64,000 bases of DNA from NCBI GenBank assembly GCA_050084515.1, contig CM114271.1:61566001-61630000 (forward strand), in the 5' to 3' direction. This document shows, piece by piece, positions 53,425 through 64,000 of this stretch (its first letter is position 1; each line of letters opens with the position of its first letter). The notes under the pieces are model-generated. The model had not been told where the DNA came from. It searched no databases and was given only the letters and a program-made list of their open reading frames with translations. Origin of the DNA: Blasia pusilla (Eukaryota; Marchantiophyta; Marchantiopsida; Blasiales). The translations under genes were made by a program, and so were the position numbers.

Positions 53425-54978
53425 TGGCAGCACTTTATAATTCTTTTGCATCTCGAAACTTGACGATTCTCCCGAAGAAAAGAAGGAAGAAAAGGTGTGG
53501 AGGCCTGCCACGATCGCTGAGTCCTGAGCCGGGCCCTGCCATGATCGCGCTGCGACGTACAGTGCTGGATCGCGAGGTCGTCCGGACGAGGTCAGGCAAG
53601 GGCAACTTGGAGGAGGTGCAGTCTTTGTTGCGTTCCTCGCTCAGAGCGAATTCGCGCGCTCGCTCGATCTCCACGAGCTCCCCATCCGCAATTTGCACAA
53701 TCATAAAGTGTCTTTGCAGTGGGTCCGGGCGGCGAGCGGGATCGATCGATCCTGCACGCATCCGGAAGATCATCCCGACCGATCTGGAGCTCTCCCACGA
53801 GAGTAGCTATGAGCTGATCGAAGCTGATTTGGAGCCTAGCTCCGCGAGCCTGCGAACGAAGGAAGGAACTCTGACGCTTTGAACCCGAGGAGGACTATTG
53901 TCCACAAGGCGAGGTGCTGCGCGCGGCGCCATGGATGCCAACCACATCCACAGGCACTCTCACTGTTCATGCTCATGCTCGTGACTTCTCCGGACTCCTG
54001 AGCGAGCCGGAGCTGGATCTCCTGCTTTCGGGAGATCAGGTGGGAACCGAGAGAGAGCGGTTTCAGCTCGATCGCTGGAAGCGAGATTCGCTGTATCGGA
54101 ATGCGTGCCCGTTGACGGAAGCGCGAGGAGGATGAGGTGAGCTCCGCGAGCCGGATCTTTGCTCGCATGCACGCGCGGTCGGGAGAAGAGCGATTGGGGT
54201 CGCGCATGTCATGAGCACTACTGTAACGTCCAGGCCCACTCCAATCTCGCTCCCCTCTCTCGCTGCTACCTCCCAATTTCCGTGCAGCTAGCTACCTAGC
54301 CAGATCTCGATCTCTATCAGCATCAGCAGAATGATCAGCTGGTGAATTGCTCGAGCAAAGCTTCTGTTAGCTTCGACCCCTCGTGTCGATCCACGGGATC
54401 CGAGCGAGCTTGCCAGTGCGATCGCCTGATGATCAAGCGTTCCGCTTCCACTGGAGATATATACTGGAGCTCTTTCCCATGCGCCGGGACATCTCTGTCG
54501 GCGCGAGTGCGCCGTGGAGCATGAACAGCGAGCGAGCACTAGCTACTACCTCGCGGGCTTTATGGCAAGGGAGCCGAGTCTGACTGAGCGCTTCCGAGTA
54601 CGCGCTCGCGCTCACTTTCGTAAATGTTTCGGGGAGTAATCAGTCCTGTCGATGAGCTTTAGATGATGAGATTCGACCAAGTCGATCAACCGACCTTTCA
54701 GCAGTCCGTGTAGAATCTTCGGTTGGCTAACTAGTTCCTCATGAGTGTGCTGATAGAGCTGGAAGCGGCGGAATGCAGTAGTGGAGTCCGCCCGATCACC
54801 ATACCAGACGTTCGTTCGAGTTGGCGCTTGAGCATCGCACTTACAATCACCAGTAGCTCTGCGAAGCAATCCACAGAGAGATATACCCTTATCGATACGA
54901 TGTCTAGCTCAGAATCCGATCATATGGACTGATCAATTTTCTTGGATGGATCCATATCACCGCTAGGCAGCTAGCTTT
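53425..54978. other. GC-rich region upstream of the receptor kinase, no confident gene
   Basis: Composition matches the kinase exon rather than the AT-rich flanks. It holds a 152-codon open frame (plus, 53424-53882) and a 146-codon one (minus, 53836-54276), both Arg/Ser-rich, overlapping at their ends and without a recognised domain. Such frames arise easily in GC-rich DNA. A TATA-like ATATATA lies at 54457-54463. The region may be the promoter and 5' UTR of the kinase, an unannotated non-coding transcript, or an unrecognised gene. Confidence 0.5.
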
Positions 54979-55008
54979 GTGAAGTATGTACATGTGAAGT
55001 ATGTACAT
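54979..55008. repeat. 15-base perfect tandem duplication upstream of the receptor kinase
   Basis: GTGAAGTATGTACAT occurs twice back to back, about 290 bases before the chosen start codon, in the promoter or 5' UTR. Confidence 0.9.
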
Positions 55009-55298
55009 ACACACGACCTACTTGGAATTCGATTTTGCAGATGCGGAGAACCGGGATTGGAATCGAGTCGACTCAAAAGCCGAGCGATGGATCCGGCTCA
55101 ATGCGCGAAGAGCTCTACCTAGCTCTCCGTGGAATTGGAAGGCTCGGTCCGCAGTTCAGAGCAGAAAATCTCGGAGGCATACGCAGTGGCTCGCGAGCGC
55201 GAGACTCGGAGAAAAAGAGGAGGAGGAGGAAGGAGAAGATTTCGAGCACTAGAACTGAATATCGGCCGGTACTCGTGAGCACCGAGCAATTGACGAGT

Positions 55299-58200
55299 AT
55301 GGCGCACAGATGCTTGCTCGTGATTCTGCTGTTGCTGAGCGAGTCCCACTCGAGTTTCGGAAGAATCAATGGTGCGGTCTGCGACCGAGAAGAAGACCCG
55401 TCCACAGCAGTTCCGCTAGATCTCAGCACTACCGCCGAGCTCGACCCTGCAGTCCGTCGGCATCTCGAATCGCTGACTGCAAAGACGCAGGAAATGCAGA
55501 TGCTTCTGGAGTTCCAACGGGGAATAAGCGGCGATCCCATGGGCGTGCTAGCGAGCTGGAATATGTCGGTGCAACCGGAAATCTGTCACTGGGCAGGTAT
55601 CAGCTGCGATCTCGGATCGGGGCGCGTGGTCGCGTTGAATCTCACGGGTCGATTGCTGGAGGGGTCCATTTCTCCTTCCATCGGTGGTCTCGCTGCTCTG
55701 TCCACTCTCGACTTGTCCTACAACGAATTCGAGGGGGCTGTTCCTCCCACACTGGGGCTCCTCAGGAGTCTCAAGGTCCTCGATCTCTCCCACAATCAGC
55801 TGACAGGGACCATTCCCCGCGAGCTCTCCAACTGCACGTCTGTGACGCACTTCGACTTGTCGAACAACCTCCTGGAGGGCTCTATTCCTGCGGAGCTCGG
55901 ATCTCTGCTCTCTCTGGAGATGTTTCTCTTGCAGAACAACGATCTCACATCTGCCATTCCGACTTGGCTGGCAAACTGCGCGTTTCTCACCGCCATCAAT
56001 CTGGGGGAGAATAAACTCGCGGGTTCCGTTCCCGCTGAGCTCGGAGCATTGCGAGAGCTTCAGAATCTACTCTTGTCGGGTAATAATCTGTCCGGTCCCA
56101 TCCCCGCCTCGATTTCTCGATGTGGGAATCTCCGAATCCTGGACCTGAATTCCAATGCACTCAGTGGACCGATTCCTCCGGAGTTGGGGCTCTTGGTGAA
56201 TCTCCGAGTGCTTCGATTGGACGAGAACAACCTCAGTGGTTCGATTCCCGCTTCGTTGGGCGACTGCACACAGCTGACGGAGCTGATGCTGGGCGACAAC
56301 CCACTGACAGGGCGCATCCCGGAGGAGTTCGGGAGGCTGGCGTTGCTGGGCAGTTTCGTGATCACCGGGAGCTTCATTCATGGCGAGATCCCTTCCAACC
56401 TCAGCAGCTGCACGAACCTGCGACGGCTGTCGCTCTTCGACAACCTCCTGACGGGCCCGATTCCGCCCGCTCTGGGCAAGTGCGAGAACCTGTCGGTGCT
56501 GGAGCTCGCCAACAATCGGCTCACGGGAGAAATCCCCAGCTCGCTCGCGAGCCTGAGATCTCTGGGACGATTGGATGTGCGCGAAAACCAGCTGAACGGC
56601 AGCGTTCCGTCCGCAATCGGCCGACTGAAGAGCCTGGTGGAATTGCTGCTCGCTTCCAATCGTCTCAGCGGCCCCGTTTTCCCAGAAATCGGCCAGCTGA
56701 GGAAGCTCGAGAAGCTGGATCTGAGCGACAACGACTTCTGGGGCGAGATCCCGCCGAATCTCTCGAGGTGCTCCAGCCTTCGAGAGCTCAACCTTTCCTA
56801 CAACAACTTGTCGGGTCCCATCGCGGGGCACTTGATCAGCGGACTCCGCGCGATGTCCTACCTGAACCTCGAGAACAACGCGTTCTCCGGCCCCATCCCT
56901 CACGAGCTCGGCACCCTGGAATTCATCGTCGCCATCGACCTCTCCAGCAACAGCCTCAGCGGCGAAATCCCGTCCTCTCTCGGCAATTGCCACGGCCTCA
57001 TGCTGCTCAACCTCTCCAACAATCACCTCACGGGCGAACTGCCCTCATCTCTCGCACCGCTGCAGATCCTCACGGTCTTCAGCGTGGCCAACAACGATCT
57101 CCGCGGAGCCGTTCCCAAACTCGGCCTGTTCGCCAACATGAGCAGCGCGTCCTTCTCCGGCAATCCGCAGCTGTGCGGCCCGATCGTCCACCGAAACTGC
57201 GCCTCCGGATCCGGAACCGACTCCGACTGCGCCGACATGAAGTGCCACCGGCGCTGGGTCTACGTCGTGTCCGGCGCTTCGGGATTCCTGCTCGCGCTCG
57301 CGCCCCTGCTCGTTTACTGGTGGTGCAACGGGGGGAGGATGCAGTGCTCCGGAGCTCGGCGCCTCGCGAGCGAGCGCATGCGCATGCGCAAGGAGGTTCG
57401 AGTGTGCGCTCACGCATCGCAAGCGCGAATGAGGGTCACAGCGGAGGATTTGTGGGCGGCCACGGAGGGATTCAGCGAGACCAACATTCTTGGCGTGGGA
57501 GGGTACAGCACGGTGTACAAGGGTGTGCTTCCGGGAGGGATGGCGATCGCGGTGAAGAGGCTGAATCTGGATATGAAGGACTTGAGCGACGAGCATTTGG
57601 ATGTGGCGCACGAGCTGCAGATGCTGCGAGGCTTGCGGCACAAGAACCTGCTCAAGGTTTACGGATTCTGCGCGACGGTGGAGCTCAAAGCTCTGGTGAT
57701 GGAGTTCATTCCCAACGGCAGCTTGCATGTGCAGCTGCACAAGGGCGAGGTCTGCGCTCTGAGCTGGGAGACGAGGTTGAAAATTGCGATCAATGTGGCC
57801 GATGCTATGATTCATTTGCATCACGAATGTCACGAACCCATTGTTCACCGAGATCTCAAGCCCAGCAATATCCTCCTGGATCCCGATTTCAACGCCAGAG
57901 TTGCCGATTTCGGCATCGCCAAGTACGTCCATTTCGACAACAGCAACGGCGAAACCACCGCCTCCGGCTTGTATGGTACCACGGGCTACATCGCTCCGGG
58001 TACGTGTTCACGTATCTTTGCCAGTGCCTCCACTGCTTCTCTCCCCACCACTTTCAGATCAATCCATGAATCGTCTCCATCCCCTTCCGCTCTTGGCTCA
58101 CTCAGCTCTCGTTCGATCGAGAGTCGAGCATATTCAACCCGAGCTCGAGGGCATAGCTCTCGAGAATGGTATAGAGCAGTCTGTGTAGCGATCTCGACCT

Positions 58201-59748
58201 CACTGATTCGACTGCTCTGGTGCTCGTGATCTCTGCAGTTCACTGTTTCGACTGCTCTAGCGCTCGTGATCTCTCGAGCTCACTGTTTCGACTGCTCTAG
58301 CGCTCATGATCTCTCGAGCTCATTGCTTTGACTGCTCTAGTGCTCAAGATCGTACCGAATTCAGTTCTCGGTAGATTCTAGAGAGGAATGTGGATTGCCC
58401 CCGCAGCAAGGTGGAATAGAATTGATTATGAAAACTAGCAGCAGCCGATCGCTCGAGAACGAACTGCACGAATTGGTGAGGCACTTCACCGATCGATCAT
58501 CAAGACGGCTCTAGAGTTGAGGTAGTGGCCACTTCTGCGGAATTGGATTTCAAAGTTGATTCTACAAATACATCTATTTTCTGAGCCAGATATGGCATTC
58601 TAGTCGTAGTATAACCAGTCATGCCACCATCAAGGTGCGGATTTATAGAGCACGAGATCGACCTTCACGGTTATGGGAAAGCCTGCTGGAGAGCTTGGCA
58701 CTGCACGGTTCTTCCAGGCTACTTCCATGAATTCCTCGACACTCGAGCTGGGTTCTTGGCTCTTGAGATTCCTGGATATCTCTAGAGCTACTAGGGTCTT
58801 TCTTGCTAGCTGGCTCGAGAGGAGTTCTAGCTCTAGAAATTTCAGGCAGCTCTAGAACTGCTAGCTTTCAGCTTTGAAACGAAACTCCACAGGCTAGACT
58901 TCTTCTTAGTTCATCTCCGGTGGTGTTTCGACGATGAATTCCGTGGCATACTGCCGTCACTCGTTTAGCTATGTCTACACAAGCAGATTAGATGAGGAGC
59001 CTTTCCTACATGATCGTAACGAGGAGTGGTCACAAAAGCAAGCAAAATTAAACATGAACATGTGTGCTATGCATACGAAACACACACGCACACTCTCACA
59101 CACACACACATCAGGTTAGAAATTCTGTTTCCGAATGTGTGGTATATCAACTCCATAGTACGAGTTTTCCCATGGGTTCAAGGGGATGCGTGTGGTGGAT
59201 TTTCCAATGGCTTGATTGTGATCCTTGCATGGGCTAGCCTCATCTACTTGTAACATATACTTGGGTTTTCGCTTGCATTGATTGGGATCTTTTTGTTTTC
59301 TCAGCTGATCTGTCCACACATACTTGGGTTTTCTCTTGTGACTGCAGAATATGTAACATCCAACAAAGTGTCGACGAAAGGCGATGTGTACAGCTATGGC
59401 GTGGTGCTCCTGGAGATGCTGACTAGAAAGCAGCCCACGGACGAAAGTTTCACCCCAGGCCAATGGTTGTCACTGTGGGTGCTCAAGGCATTCCCAGATC
59501 GGATTCCTGAGATCCTAGACGCAAGTCTGGAGAGCGTGTACAAAAGCAACGAGGATGAAGTCCACATGTTGATCAGAATTGGGCTGCTGTGCACCAGAGA
59601 ACTGCCCAATGATCGCCCCACCATGAAAGAGGTTCGTGAGATGCTGAATGAGGTGATGCATCCTGGTCGGGGGTCCTTCAGCACCAACAACTATCCTTCC
59701 ATGGCAGAACTGGCAGACATTCACAATGGCCTCTATGGCATGCTTTAG
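55299..59748 (+). CDS. LRR receptor-like Ser/Thr kinase, 21 LRRs, two exons
   Basis: Exons 55299-57999 and 59348-59748 (donor G|GTACGT, acceptor TGCAG|AA, phase 1) encode 1033 residues. In order: signal peptide (1 to about 22, MAHRCLLVILLLL), LRR N-cap with the cysteine pair C96/C103 (CHWAGISC), 21 plant-type 24-residue LRRs (about 110-615), a C626/C634 cap, one membrane helix (653-675, flanked by Arg), and a kinase domain. The kinase has the glycine loop G732-V-G-G-Y-S, catalytic K753, H850-R-D852 (an RD kinase), D870-F-G and A899-P-E901. All key catalytic residues are present, so it should be active at the plasma membrane. The intron splits the codon for E901. Ectodomain and kinase tail resemble LRR subfamilies XI/XII (FLS2/EFR/XA21 type), but those immune receptors are mostly non-RD, so the ligand is unknown. 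LRR 11 has a degenerate core (ITGSFIHGEIP). The reading frame is open back to an ATG at 55035, but the signal peptide and the GTATGG context favour 55299. Confidence 0.93.
58200..58352. repeat. Tandem repeat, 40-base unit, almost 4 copies, in the kinase intron
   Basis: Units start at 58200, 58240, 58280 and 58320, each built around TTCGACTGCTCTAGCGCTC followed by GATCTCT. Copies differ at few positions, so the expansion is fairly recent. Confidence 0.9.
59082..59113. repeat. CA-rich simple repeat
   Basis: Interrupted (CA)n tract in the receptor-kinase intron. Confidence 0.8.
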
Positions 59749-59752
59749 AGAT

Positions 59753-59810
59753 TACTACCACTGCTGCAGGAGCGCCATCGCGCAATGGCACTCCTGCAGC
59801 AGTGGTAGTA
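59753..59810. repeat. Perfect hairpin 4 bases after the receptor-kinase stop
   Basis: Arms 59753-59772 and 59791-59810 are perfect 20-base reverse complements. After one mismatch five more pairs (GCCAT/ATGGC) extend the stem, leaving a 6-base loop. It must lie in the 3' UTR if the gene is transcribed, so the mRNA would carry a very stable stem. It could affect mRNA stability, be a small-RNA source, or be a neutral inverted duplication. Confidence 0.9.
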
Positions 59811-59981
59811 CATTTGGCATCCAACTACAATGATACAGGTGCGACCCATTCGACTTCCTCAACTATTCCACTGACTAATCAGTTACCGAATCTTCAACAA
59901 TCGTGTAGCTTCCTTAATCCCTCAAACATGCAGCGCTGCACTCGAGAGATTTGTAATCGAACTGCAGCCTTGAACGTAACT

Positions 59982-60020
59982 TCCATTCAAAGAGATTCAG
60001 CACGCATCTCTTTGAATGGA
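59982..60020. repeat. Hairpin, 15-base perfect arms
   Basis: TCCATTCAAAGAGAT at 59982-59996 pairs with 60006-60020 across a 9-base loop. Second perfect inverted repeat within 300 bases downstream of the receptor kinase. Confidence 0.85.
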
Positions 60021-60716
60021 TCCTGAGACATACATCTACTCTTCCTGCTTCATTCAGATCATCTAGTAAGCACTACTGGACTTGAAACTTCTGATCTAGG
60101 ATCTGGATATGACCACCTCTGCCATCAATGTCGTTGAATGCTTGGTTTACACAGGATATAATACATAGATTTACTTTCGAAGATGTAATGAATTAATCCA
60201 ACCCGGAAGATATGATGAAAAAGTAGAGAGAATATGCAAAATGCTAATCATCAAACCAGCCATCCGTTTCAAGCCTTGAACTTCATTCTTCACAAAACCA
60301 TGATCTTGTTTCATAGTTACCATCGGAGTTCTGACATTGGGATTTCTGGTTCAAGCTTTGAATGTAACATGAATGTCATTGAATAGACCTACACATCAGA
60401 ACTCGACGTTTCATTAAATCGTGCCTACCTTTACCACTCAAGAATGCTCTATATGTACAATATGAATCGGCTGCACTCCATGATGAAACCTTGAGATTCC
60501 CAATTTCATGAATTTCAACGTCTCAGTGGAAAATTTGCAATTGCGTGCAGGATTGGAAGAGGCAGGACTCGATTATGGCCATGGCAGTATGAAGTTGCCG
60601 AAGTCAAGTCGTCTCCATTCTTAAATGCGAAAAGGTCGACGAGGCAGCTGGGATCGACCATAATTAACTCACAGCCACAGCAAGCACAAGAAGCAGAATC
60701 GGTGCAGATGATCAAT

Positions 60717-60742
60717 GGATGATTGATTGATTGATTGATTTT
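60717..60742. repeat. (TGAT)n microsatellite
   Basis: About five GATT units in a row. Confidence 0.8.
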
Positions 60743-60819
60743 GTTCGAGCTGCTGGCTTGTAATGATCGAGTAGTCGATCGAGCTAGCTACCCCACCAAG
60801 GCTTGAACGACGGATCAGT

Positions 60820-60850
60820 GGGTGGGTGGGTGGGTGGATGGATGGATGGA
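60820..60850. repeat. GGTG/GGAT tetranucleotide repeats
   Basis: A run of GGTG units passes directly into GGAT units, pointing to stepwise slippage. Confidence 0.8.
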
Positions 60851-61494
60851 CTAGATGGAGGTCGGGATCCAACCCACCAGTAATGATCCCGAAGATCTAT
60901 TTGCTAGAGCTCGCTTGAGCTCAAATCCTGCTGGATGGATGAAGTGCGGATGATGACTCCATGGATGATCTGGCAGATGTAATCGTTTACATGCCAACAA
61001 CGCATCTCTGAGTTTGATCGGGTGCGAAATCTCTTTATGCAAGTGCGTTCAGACCATCCAGTGGGTAATGTGAGGAGACCTTCAGTTTCATCCGTCGATC
61101 GAGTATCTGATTCGCCACACACAGGCAGGAATTCTGCTCTGGTTCTGATTCAGCCGTCCAAGAGCTTCAAGAGTCCATTGTTGAGACTGTCTACCAAAGG
61201 CTGCAAAACCGGATGAGAGGAGGGAACCCTCAACGACCTTTGTAAACTGAATATTAATCATCTCTTTTCTTTTCTTCTCTCTCTCTCTTCTTTTTCATGC
61301 ATATCATTCTCTAGACGACAATAGAAATCCACTCCCTGTGTATACGGTGCCAAGGTAAGATGATGTAGTAAAGAGGTTCTTGGCTGATACAAAGTGTCGG
61401 AAGCTCCACAGCAACACTAGATATGGTAAGCACTCTCAATAGAAACCAGATCCCTCTCTCCTGAGTCTCACGGGATACTTTCTTCACTTCTGCC

Positions 61495-62860
61495 TCTCAT
61501 GTGGTATTTCTTCACCCTTTCGTCCCTCTGCACATAGCCATCCCAGTTTCAGGGGGTATTTCTACAGGTTCGTGTATACCCACCTAACCCTCCCAGTCTC
61601 TAGAACCGTCCAGCCAACCAGAGTTGTCGTGTGGTACTTTGTCCAAGCACTTCTACATCCCTCTACACTACATCCATCCCTGTCTCCAACATCTCCGAAG
61701 ATAGTTCTCGTGCGTTACTTTCTTCACGAGAGTTGTCAGGAGGAGCTTTCTTCACCAGAGTTCTCATGTGGTACTACTCCCTTCACTACCCATCCCAATC
61801 TCAGCACCTCCAACCAGAGTTCTCATGTGGTACTCTCCTCACTTCTTGGTCCATGTACACCTACCAAGTCTAGCTCTAGCACTAATGAACTAGAAGTCGT
61901 ATGTGGTACTTTTCCAGTTCCTCGTCCCTGTCTCTTGCACCTGAAACTGAGTTCTCATGTCGTACCTCTTCACCAGAGGTCTCATGTGGTACATTTGTTC
62001 ACATCTTAGGTCCATGTGCATCCACCGAATCTCTTGCGCTGTCCCACCCGCAACCAGGGTTTGCGTGTGGTAAATTCTTCAGTTCTTCGTCCCTCATCCC
62101 AGTCTGTAGCATCCTCCGACCAGAGTTCTCAAGTGGTAATTTCTTCAGCAGAGTCCTCATGTGGTACTTTCTCCACTTCATGGTTCACATGCACCCACAG
62201 AGTCTCCGGCACCGTCCAGTCAGGACTCTCATCCGGTACCCTCTTCAATTCGTCGTCCCTATGCACCAATCCCAGTGTTCAGCACTACCCACCAGACTCC
62301 AGAGTTCTCCTGTGGTACTTTCTTCAATTGTTGGTCCATGTGCACCCACAGAGTATCTAGCACTGTCAAACCAACCCCCTCATGTGGTAAGGTAAGGAAT
62401 TTCGTCAACTCTTTCCCATGTGCACCAGGAGCATCTGCTCCAGCACTGCCAAAGCAGACCTCTCTCTCTCTCTCTCTCTCAGGCGGTGAGAAACTGGTAA
62501 TTTCTTCAATTCTAGGCCCATGTGCATCCACAGAGTCCCCAGCTCAGTTAAACCGGGACTCGCATGTGGGACCTTCTTTAATTCGTCGTCCGTATGAACC
62601 GAACCCTGCTTCCCTCCCTCCCTCCCTCAGCCCCCCTAGCATCCTCCCACAAGACTCAAGAATTGCGATGTCGTACCTTGTTCACTTTCCTCCCCCCCTG
62701 CTGAATCTGCACCACCGTCCAACCAGAGCTCTCATGCGATACTTTCTTCACTCGTTTGTCCACGTGCACCCAGTCCTCCACGAATCTGAACTTCTGAAGC
62801 ACTATCCCTCCCCACCCATCCCTGTCTTCGGCCAGAATTCGCAGGTCGTGCTCTCCTCCC
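61495..62860. repeat. Degenerate tandem array around the motif CTCATGTGGTACTTTCTTCA
   Basis: The motif, or close variants, recurs about 18-19 times from about 61497 to 62845 with irregular spacing of roughly 25-90 bases. Between copies there are recurring blocks of the type CCATGTGCACCCACAGAGTC and CGTCCCTATGCACC. Open frames across the array are by-products of the repeats and C/T-rich composition. A CT tract lies at 62459-62481. Variable spacing argues against a CRISPR-like or simple satellite array. Confidence 0.8.
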
Positions 62861-63689
62861 CACGTTTCCCTCCCTCTGCACCCATCCCATCGCATCCCAA
62901 TCCGTAGCTGCGTCCGTGCGGACCAAGGGCTCGCGAGACTTCTTAATGAGAACACAACTGTTCGTTGGACAAGGGGACAGGAAATCACGTCGTTCATTTA
63001 TTCTCCGTTGTGAGTCAGTCGAGAAGTACTTATGGAGGAGTAGTAGGTTGTACTAGGAAAGATGAGGATAATAAATAAAAAATATGGATCATGGAAAACC
63101 AATAAAAAAATTAATTCAAATAGTCAAGCATTCAAAGACCATTTCTCTTTTAAGGTTGTATTAGTTGGACATATAGGATGATGATTTCGAGATCGATAGC
63201 ACTTATTGTTGTTGGGGATACACGTCTTTGTATGGAAAGTTTTGAAATTGGGGAATGGTTTTTGAAAGAAATCATAAGTTGTTCTATTATATATGACCAC
63301 TGAATTCGGTTTCATTCACCTGACCATCTTTTCACAATTTCCACTATGTCCTTCAAGCGGGTTATTTTGATTTTAGAAAGCAATCTCCTCTACCAACCCC
63401 TCTCACCCGATTGAAAGTTTTGGGTTTATGGCCAAGCGTCAGTGACATCCATATGTCTCTTTTTCTAATGGTTTTCGGGTTTTACTCAAGACTATGGAGG
63501 TTCGAATATGGCCGACCATGAATTAGCTAACATTGTTTTTTATCTTGGTTTTATAGTTTGTGAGTTGAGATTCAAGGGGTATTTTGTTGCAATTGGTCCG
63601 ATTTGGTGTTTAAACTCTTTACACTTCGGATGGTTTTTTTCTTTATTATTATATGATAGATTAATTCCTAGGCCAACATAGTAGCCGAA
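62861..63689. other. Intergenic stretch with no recognised feature
   Basis: GC content drops sharply after about 63000, marking the end of the GC-rich region. No domain-bearing frame is visible. Confidence 0.5.
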
Positions 63690-64000
63690 GGTCTCGGTCC
63701 CTAGCTAAAATGCCCCTCTTGTAGTTCATACTTGTATAACCTTCTCTTCGTCATATGTACTAGTTTCTCTGTCAACCCATCTACCTCAAGATAATCCTTA
63801 GATATGGTGTAGTGATCTATTAACGTCTGTCTGATCAAACAAGGTTTGAAACTCTCTTCTAAATTGGGTATCATGATCATCCAACACATTTGTTAGTGCA
63901 TCATAATAACTCAACACATCATCTAGAGATATGACAAGGCTCCTTAGAGGAATGTTATGTCCTTTGTGTAACTCGACACTTGAGACATGCGAGAACTTCT
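63690..64000 (-). pseudogene. Ty3/gypsy integrase core fragment, runs off the window
   Basis: The minus strand reads as a decayed integrase core: a frame with LDDHDTQFRREFQ (the DxGTEF region of gypsy integrases) near 63830-63880, then DHYTISKDYLEVDGLTEKLV and TKRRLYKYEL, matching the known ..SRDHPEADGLAERxVQTxKRxLRKY.. block. The first part is out of frame further upstream. Family-level match from memory. Confidence 0.72.

Larger units (their letters stand above)
58000..59347 (+). other. Intron of the LRR receptor kinase (1348 bases)
   Basis: GTACGT donor and TGTGACTGCAG acceptor. Splicing restores the kinase APE motif followed by YVTSNKVSTKGDVYSYGV; reading through would replace it with an unrelated tail that stops at 58229. 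The intron carries a 40-base tandem repeat and a CA-rich simple repeat, listed separately. Confidence 0.9.
59811..61490. other. Region downstream of the receptor kinase, no confident gene
   Basis: Moderately GC-rich, containing the hairpin at 59982-60020, a (TGAT)n tract around 60717-60742 and GGTG/GGAT-type simple repeats at 60820-60850. Short open frames on both strands have no recognised domain. It probably includes the 3' UTR of the kinase; I see no distinct polyadenylation signal. Confidence 0.5.

Noticed and set aside
56120-58069. 649-codon plus-strand open frame, and 319- and 295-codon minus frames, over the receptor-kinase exon
   Set aside because: They overlap the LRR/kinase frame, which has clear domain evidence; long shadow frames are expected in GC-rich repetitive LRR coding DNA.
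61495-62860. CRISPR-like array
   Set aside because: Plant nuclear DNA, irregular spacing and diverged motif copies; a degenerate tandem repeat explains it.

Overview
This is a nuclear plant genome window. The evidence is spliceosomal introns with GT..AG borders, a chloroplast transit peptide, a plant LRR receptor kinase, and many plant-type transposable elements (hAT, Helitron, Ty1/copia, Ty3/gypsy, solo LTRs). The two convincing genes are GC-rich islands in AT-rich, repeat-dominated DNA. The lineage cannot be fixed from the sequence. A land plant is clear; a non-seed plant (bryophyte or lycophyte) is only a low-confidence impression.

Layout. 1-5.85 kb is AT-rich repeat debris. 5.86-7.74 kb is a GC-rich island with a three-exon gene (6456-7613) for a chloroplast-targeted LEA/COR15-like stress protein, with G-box/ABRE-type sites upstream. 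7.74-18.6 kb is AT-rich and holds tandem repeats, Helitron fragments, a tandem duplication carrying a 61-bp palindrome, a hAT-type MITE and a decayed copia element. 18.7-21.9 kb is a decayed hAT transposase gene (minus strand) split by a 1-kb solo LTR with its own target-site duplication. 23.7-24.2 kb has two Helitron-like elements head to tail. 24.55-27 kb is a GC-rich island with a long inverted repeat, a perfect 72-bp palindrome and a 28-bp-arm hairpin, but no recognisable gene. 28.6-31.1 kb has a second copy of the solo LTR between inverted LTR-like arms. 35.7-38.3 and 43.4-46.0 kb are clusters of the same GC-rich hAT MITE. 40.8-42.7 kb is another GC island without a clear gene. 46.3-53.4 kb is AT-rich, with gypsy debris and tandem repeats. 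53.4-61.2 kb is the third large GC-rich region; it contains a complete two-exon LRR receptor kinase (55299-59748, 1033 residues). It is followed by a tandem-repeat array (61.5-62.9 kb) and a gypsy integrase fragment at the right edge.

The two genes are not obviously linked in function: one is a plastid desiccation/cold protectant, the other a plasma-membrane receptor kinase. The most unusual feature of the window is a recurring class of short, perfect or near-perfect inverted duplications (arms about 12-36 bp, little or no spacer). In three cases comparison with a related repeat copy suggests that a new inverted arm was copied into older sequence. The mobile DNA also shows a coherent hAT MITE family: four end-to-end copies each have 8-bp target duplications matching at 6 or 7 of 8 positions.
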